Of a stretch of 64,000 nucleotides of DNA, positions 57,601 through 64,000 are shown in pieces. Source of the DNA: Marchantia polymorpha subsp. ruderalis (taxonomy: Eukaryota; Streptophyta; Marchantiopsida; Marchantiales; Marchantiaceae). The first letter of the stretch is position 1; every line of letters starts with the position of its first letter. Location: positions 21,492,001 to 21,556,000 of the forward strand of contig AP031354.1 of assembly GCA_037833965.1 (NCBI GenBank). The letters run 5' to 3'. The translations under genes were made by a program, and so were the position numbers. The notes under the pieces were generated by a model. That model was not told the DNA's origin. It searched no databases and saw nothing but the letters and a program-made list of their open reading frames with translations.

Positions 57601-60600
57601 GTAATGTAAGACCCGGCTTCTCTCGTACTTTTTATAGAATAGCTACAAAAATAGACAGTGAATCAGTTACAGTACTTGGAAGAAACTCAGAACGTATAGC
57701 GAATTTGGCCCCAAGATATGGATGTGTCAGCTATGCATTTGGCCGGACGGAATTCGATTGAACCAGTTCATGTCTAATGTGGACATGAGATGTGCATAAT
57801 TGAGTAGAAATCTGGTCTTTTGTTTCATTCGATCTTACGGTATTATGCGTATAACTAGCCCCTCCCTAATTCTAATATGATGATACACATTTCCAGAATA
57901 CAACTACACGCAGCAATTGGCATCGTGGTTCATCCCGATTATTGAGAATATATCTCCTCAACTTAGCAATACTTGTAGGTACCGCATTATTTTTTAAGTG
58001 ATGATCGTGTGATCAGAAAAAAAACTCGACGATTTCGGCTCAAAACACAAGGTTGAGTGACTGTCACAAAGTTCAAAAAGAAAGAAAAGTACCGAGAAAG
58101 AGTCAAAATACCAATAAAAAATAGAATAAAATAATATTGTCAAATCGTTCAGCTTGCCTACGGAACTTGTCCCATTTAGGAATCAATCGGATTCTACATT
58201 CATGAGTCTCACGCATTTCAAGAACGTATTCTTCTCGATTGTGCTCTATAACACTAGGAGGAGTTATTAGTTAAGAATATGTATATGTGTATATATATAT
58301 GGCAGAGTGCGTCGAATTTATTTTGATATTATTCGGATATTGGTACGTGAGTTGAAGATGGTAAAAAGACATGTTATTGAGTTCCTTAAATTTTCAAATT
58401 TTGTGATATATCTTTAATCCAACACATTGTTGTGATTTTTTATCTTTAGATTATATTATAGGATTTTGAGAGTAGTCTTTCAGTTCATTTTGTGCTATAT
58501 ATAGTTTCAACTGTCTCTAATAACATCTAGAGTAGTGATAAACAATATCTGGTATGTCTTTGTCTGTTAGTCTCGCAATCCATCTCCCGAGAGAGATACA
58601 TATGGACAAAATGCACAAAAATATGATTAGACTAATGAAACAAATTCAAAATACATATTTTGACAACTTGTAATTTACTACATAAATAACATTGTAGATC
58701 TCAGCTGTGGACAAATAACCGAAAAACAGATGTTCAAATATTTCAAGTATCATCAAATACCGTTACTCCAAACTCATGAAAGTAGAGTGTTGGAATCTAG
58801 CTCCAAGCTAAACAACTATCTCTATTATCACCTTTTGAGCTTTTCATTTTTATCCAATGCAACTGAGCTTGCTTTAACCTGTTTAGGTAGATTCTTTTCC
58901 TTTAGTCCAACACTGGGTGCATCATGATTGTTCACCAACAATTTCTTTCTCAAATATCGGTCTGAAACATATAACCTTTGATACCTAGGCCACCGAGATC
59001 TTTCTTATTTTTAAAAGTTGGGAAAAAGACAACTAAATTTGGTACATTTATACATACGTTAATGTGAATCTGCTATTTTGAGTCATTTAGAAAATCGAAT
59101 TCCGCTACACTTTTAGAAACCATATTTATATGAGAAATCATATTGATATGTTTGCTAGAATATAACCACTCCAAGGGTTATCATCTTTCATCAAAAAAGC
59201 GATTTTTGTAGGCTGAAAATAGCTTCAATTGCCTATTGAAGATATATGAAAGATAATATTTACTTGAAAATATGCTTTAATAGGAAATGATAGCATCCGT
59301 TGTGCTATCACACTATCCACCTGCCACACCACTTAATCCGACTTGGCCCGAGTTCTCCTTTCTAGCTTTTCTGACCAGCTGTCGGTCAGGATGATTAATT
59401 GTTCATTCTTCCTCTCTGTTCTCTCTATTCACTTTATCCGTTCTTTCTCTCGATAACTCGTCTCTAAATGTTTTCCACCCAAACTCCTTTTCCCTTCCTT
59501 ATCTCTACAAATTTCTGTCTCCATGTATCTCTGCTGATGTGAAAATACATGAATATGCCCGTTATGTGGAAAAACTTAAAAGTATGCCATTTGTTTTCTG
59601 AGCAAGGGATTCACACATATGGCAGTGGAAAGGGGAGGAACGATGTGGGTTGTGGGTATGTGACAGTACACGAGTGAAAGTTGGTTACTAGTTTAGTTTC
59701 TTTGTGTGTGGCGGGTGGATGGGCAGGACGTGACTCTCCACTGTAATACACCTGACTAGTTGATTGGCTGCAATTTGTTCAAGTGCCTAGACGGAGCTAT
59801 AATCTACTTGGTATTACAACAACCATAGTTGCAGCGTATTCGCATTACACATACTGCAGTAAGTTGTCGACCACCTGTCTCTGAAGTATCTGGCGAAATG
59901 CTTGACTCTAAGCTAGGTGTCCACATTCTTCCATCGTGTTACAGTCAATGAAATTCACCGCCACCATCGGATCCGAACCTTTGATTTCAGTTTCGGTAAC
60001 TTGGTACGATGTTTCACACGGTTCATAATCAGACCGCAGACTCTTTCCACGATATATTTCTCACTGTCGTGGAGAGTAGATGATACTTGTATGATGGTGA
60101 CACTGTAATCTGACTAGTTAACAGAGGTCTTGTTCAGGATGGTGATCAGGATGATAGTCCAACTCCAGTTACGAAAGACTGCAAAGAGTGACGATTCTAG
60201 TTGATACTCTACTTCGTTCTGAACGAGATGTTCATGCTTACATTCTTCACAAGCCACTTTTTCAACTATTTCATTTTCTTTTTCTTACGAAAGTACTATA
60301 GATCACGGCTCCTCTACTTAGTTCGGCATCTGAACCATATGCCTATATCATGAGATGCCGTTGCTGCACATAACTCTTCTTCTTCCTGAACCTGCTCACT
60401 TTCTTCGCACAAATTCTGATACGCGGCGCATCCTGAGTAGTCTTCAGGATAGCGTCGCAGCATGATCCAGTTCACAGATACAGAAGGATACATTATCATG
60501 AATGTTTCTTTCCCTAGTCTCCAGATCTATTAGCAATCCTGATATTCCAGGGTAAAGTCCAACCTGATTTCGTAGGTTTTTCAAGCATTTATCAGAAGGA

Positions 60601-61179
60601 CATCTAGGTTTAAACTTGCCTTAAACTTTAAGAAGAATGTCATCACAGTGGAATCGTAATATCAAGTAGTAATGCGTCCTGTCTCATAATAAGTAACAAA
60701 TCTTTTCTGTCCTCTTTGGATACTTCCGTTCTTCTTCGCTACAGAGATGACCCTATCCTAACCTATGATACAAGAAAGAAGGCAAAGTTCGATGGTACAA
60801 CATCACAGCCTTCATTGGAACCTTAAAGCCTTTGCGTCATGCAAGACTCAAAAAATGAATTCTGTCACCATTCTCAACTCAAATCGTGAATACAAAGCAT
60901 CCTTTGCTGCCAACGATCATCTGTACAAGCTGTCCGGACATGGATGTCACCTCCAGTGTTTGGGGAATATCGACGAACAATCTATGCCTGAAGATCCCTT
61001 TGATAGAACTCAAATAGCTTGAAATTAAGAATTTCAAGCCATTTCCGCTTGCCAAGGGTAGTCTGTCAAAAACTGGATAAATGGAAGAAGTTGAGAAATC
61101 GTGACAGGAAACTTCAACTTTCTGCTCCTCCTTCACTCTTCTGTTCCGCTCCCAAACTGAGGTGTTTCTTGCAGGTGTT
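54601..61179. other. AT-rich intergenic DNA
   Basis: About 6.6 kb without a supportable gene. Long AT-rich blocks alternate with short frames of no recognisable content (55633-55863, 57331-57609, minus 60314-60499). A polypurine run at 56170-56190 followed by promoter-like sequence may be a retrotransposon end and is listed separately. The last few hundred bases are the likely 3' UTR of the ADP/ATP carrier gene. Confidence 0.45.
56170..56720 (+). mobile_element. Possible LTR remnant after a polypurine tract
   Basis: The run A(10+)GGGGGAAA at 56170-56190 resembles the polypurine tract that precedes the 3' LTR of plant LTR elements. The following 500 bases contain TGTTTTTACG near its start, paired short direct repeats (CCTTGGAC near 56338 and 56374) and a TATTTAAAG TATA-like site near 56446, the usual LTR layout. 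No second LTR, primer-binding site or coding domain was found. A second purine run, CAAAAGGGGGAGC, lies near 57496. This is a weak call. Confidence 0.3.
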
Positions 61180-63119
61180 TCACCTGCCAGATGCTGAGCC
61201 GTAGGCTTTTCCAAAAAAAAGGAGCTGAAGCTGGTCATAACCTGAAAGGACGCCTGCTCCAGCAATACCAAGCAAGATGTTCGCAACTGTACCTCTGAAA
61301 AGAGCTGTTACTCCTTCTTTAGCCACAATCTGCCTGAAGGCATCGACAGTGCCCTTGTACTTCACAGCTTCACCCGAGGTCATCATCATCCTTCGCCGGA
61401 CCGTGTCAAAAGGATAAGCAACAATGCCAGCCGCAGTAGTAACAGCCCAACCAAGGAGAAAACTGCAGATGAAGCTATCCTGCAGGAACCAGGACCTCAC
61501 GTTTCAGACCACTGAAGTATCAAACGCCTACCTGAAAATCAGACGCCGAATGCATTCTTTCCCTGATATGAGGTAATGTTGCTCTAGGGGAGCAAGCATG
61601 TACTTCCAGACCGTACAGCCTTTCATTTGACTCAACTGGGAACGAAGAAACCCAACGGCACATGTATAGAGATAGTTGTTTTTCAGTTCAATTGAAAACT
61701 AAAACTGGGCCTTGCAATCTTGCTGTCCAGTGGACTCATTGGTCATCACTGTTGAATTTACAAGCTTCGCACTCTGGTAGCGTCTTCAAATTTGAGAGAT
61801 AAATGATGCGTTACTACCCTTCAGACTTCCTATTCGCATATGGTACCACAAACAAGAGATGTTACCTCCATGGATCCCACCAAAAGTACTGGCTTCGCAG
61901 AGTCGTACATTCCGAAGTAGAGCCCTCTATACACAACAATGCCAACGATAGAAGCGTTGAAACCCCTGTACAATCCAATAACTCCGTCCGAAGCAATTGT
62001 TTTTTGATAGACATCGACGAGCCCGTTGAACTGGCGGCGGCCACCAGTTTGCAAACTTTTCGCATCATTGGTTAGTCGAGTCCGAGCGTAATCCAAAGAG
62101 TACACGAAAAGAGAAGAAGCAGCACCGGCTGCCCCTCCAGAAGCCAAATTTCCACCGAACCATTTCCAGTAACCATCCGTCTCCTGACTGTAACCAAAGA
62201 GGCTCTTGAAATAATCCTTGAAGGCAAAATTGAAAGCCTGCGACACCCAGAAGCCATCAAATTTTTGAATCAAGTACTAGCTTGCACTCAGAAATAGAAG
62301 ATTCGCCTTGCGAAAGGTTGGATTGCTAAGCTCCTCATTTCTTTGCTATGTAATCCAGAGTACTTCATCAACATTTTAAAAGGAATGAGGGACTTGATAA
62401 CATCGCTGACATGCGATTCGCGTTGACTGTAATAAAAGCAGGCCACCAGCACGTCGAAGTGTATTCAAGCCGGATCGATCAAACACACGGTGTTCACATT
62501 ACAGTTTCAAGCTACAAGTAAAACCAACCCGAGCTGCAGATAGGAATGTATCACAAATCGAAGTAGCCAACCTGGACCTTTCTGCATGCATATGGGCTTG
62601 CTGCAAGTTTCCTAAAATTCAGAATTCGAAATTAATATGGAGAAAAAATAGCACCTGAGTTGGGAAATATCGTATGACGTTAGTGAAATTACCCCTCCAA
62701 AAGGCAAGTAGGCCTTCATCTTTCATAATTCTTTTGAAACAATCTCCAATGCCCTTGTATGGATCGACTAAGCGACCAGTCTTGAGCAACTCTCCCTGAT
62801 TTTGGACCAAGAGCTTCACTCGCTCGATCGGAGCGGCAACGGTTTTCGAAACAGCTGCTGATGCTCCCCCCATCATGAAATCTACAATGAATGAGTGCTC
62901 CATCTCCCTAGAAGAAGGTACAAAGATGGGAGAGAGCACCGGATGTGTGCACTGATATGGTGCAAAATTGGCAACATTTTTACAAAAGGTGGAGGTCCCA
63001 GCCGAGGATGAATGACTATTGTACAAAGCCGTTTTTCTTCTGCAGGGGCCTAGAATTCGCTCGTAGATTTCCCTCTGCTGGAAATTTTGAGCAGTGAATC
63101 GTTCCGGGACAGAAGCCAT
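61180..63119 (-). CDS. ADP/ATP carrier (adenine nucleotide translocator), mitochondrial carrier family
   Basis: Three exons: 62655-63119, 61866-62237 and 61180-61479 (phase 0 throughout), 378 residues. Residues 1 to about 73 are a basic, Ser-rich extension as in plant carriers. Three carrier repeats follow, with signature motifs [11 protein letters not shown] (repeat 1), [10 protein letters not shown] (repeat 2; Ser for Pro is usual in plants) and [12 protein letters not shown] (repeat 3). RRRMMM at about 307-312 is the mark of ADP/ATP exchangers, which swap cytosolic ADP for matrix ATP across the inner mitochondrial membrane. Equivalents of bovine Lys22 and Arg79 are present (Lys92 in SKTVAAP, Arg150 in NVIRYFPTQ). 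The equivalent of bovine Arg279 is Leu349 ([11 protein letters not shown]), which is unusual. Otherwise length and layout are normal. Confidence 0.93.
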
Positions 63120-64000
63120 TGGCGGAAAGTTTTCACTGCTGTGTCAAATGTGCACGATTGGTGTCACAAGATCTGCAGAGGTTGAAAGCAGATTTGCCTG
63201 CTGTTCCTTCCCACAGAGGCAGGGCACGTCCCTGCTCTCTTCGAAACTCTCAGTTGCGGGGACGGGCATCATGACAACGCAACACGCAACAAGATGTTCG
63301 ACTCCCCTTTATATCTCAGAATCTCAAAATTCTCGGACGATCCACCACAAACAGACGCCTCCATTCGGAAAGCTTTGCTTGTACCAGTGACACGAAAATC
63401 TCGATAGGGGAGAGAATCAACATCCGACAGATTCGAAATGTTCAGAGATCTTTTCGCTCTTCCTCATCGCTCCGGGGGCCATCTCAGAATGACTAGCTTG
63501 TGAAACCCACGCCGATCCTCTCGAAGGTCCGGCGTCTTGAAACTCAGAAGCCGGAGCAATCCACAATGGATCGATCGGACAGAAACTCCACCTCATCATC
63601 GTCCCCGGCCACTTCTGCCCTGCCCTGCCCGGCACTGTCTAGCGGGATGTGACCCAGCTCCCTGTTTTCTCGTCCATCCCACCAACATGCCTGCCCTCCC
63701 TGCAGGCATACGCCGCATCTCTTCCAAGGGCCACTATCACGCCACATACGACCCTCCTTGATGCTGTTTCCTACCGTCCTGTTCATAGTCTCCATTTCCC
63801 CTGTTTCACTAAGTGACCTGCTCTTGAAACAGCTTTTCCGCACTCAATAATTCGCTCCCGTCTTATCTGACTCCAGCTTTTCCCCGCCCAGCCTTATCTC
63901 TCGCTGTCCATCAAACAAACAGCCCGACTCCCTCCCTCCCTCCTTTGACATCTCCTCCCACCGCTGCACTTGGCACTCGGCCTACAATCCTCAATCCCCA
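63120..64000. other. Upstream flank of the ADP/ATP carrier gene
   Basis: Probably promoter and 5' UTR of the carrier gene near 63120-63300. The rest is pyrimidine-rich with short frames of no recognisable content. A CCTCCCTCCCTCC stretch lies at about 63930-63943. Confidence 0.45.

Noticed and set aside
1..64000. CRISPR array, tRNA or rRNA genes
   Set aside because: No regularly spaced repeats, cloverleaf-compatible sequence or rRNA-like block was noticed. tRNAs were searched only by eye.

Overview
This window looks like nuclear DNA from a land plant, most likely a bryophyte (liverwort- or moss-like). Coding exons carry plant-specific families (chlorophyll b reductase, phytocyanin, plant-type metallothionein, NPF transporter) and are split by short GT-AG introns. 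They sit between long AT-rich stretches with no recognisable genes. The species cannot be fixed from the sequence alone. Exon models below were built by hand from splice signals and checked for reading-frame continuity. Several track-style starts at GTG or TTG were moved to the first ATG.

Layout. 1-17.4 kb: a large inverted duplication. Arm A (about 1412-4376) and arm B (about 14838-17317) each carry a gag-only Ty3-like retroelement gene and a relic of an NPF (NRT1/PTR) transporter. Between the arms lie a phytocyanin gene with a displaced GPI tail (4573-5296), a three-exon metallothionein (7435-8109) and an unknown protein with three 21-residue repeats (10211-10915). 17.4-20.8 kb: NOL-type chlorophyll b reductase on the minus strand, at least 12 exons, whose 3' end abuts arm B and seems to have lost its normal last exon. 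23.4-30.3 kb: a complete 16-exon cytosolic aminopeptidase P gene on the plus strand.

32.1-43.8 kb: the most interesting part. It is a cluster of three intact paralogues and one decayed one: minus 32150-33580, minus 35430-36686, plus 40326-41770, plus pseudogene about 42540-43770. Each intact gene encodes a plastid transit peptide, then a twin-arginine-like lumen-targeting signal ending in an Ala-x-Ala site, then a hydrophilic Lys/Asp/Ala/Gly-rich helical domain with LEA-like 11-residue periodicity. All three share four exons in identical phases, an 18-nt last coding exon, a TATA box and an upstream CACGTG G-box. I infer a family of LEA-like proteins delivered to the thylakoid lumen under stress or light control. 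I know of no named family for it.

48.3-50.3 kb: an intronless armadillo-repeat gene (minus). 50.4-61.1 kb: mostly non-genic, AT-rich, with microsatellites and a possible LTR remnant. 61.2-63.1 kb: a mitochondrial-type ADP/ATP carrier (minus, three exons) in which a substrate-contact arginine is replaced by leucine. No rRNA, tRNA, CRISPR or bacterial-type operon was seen.
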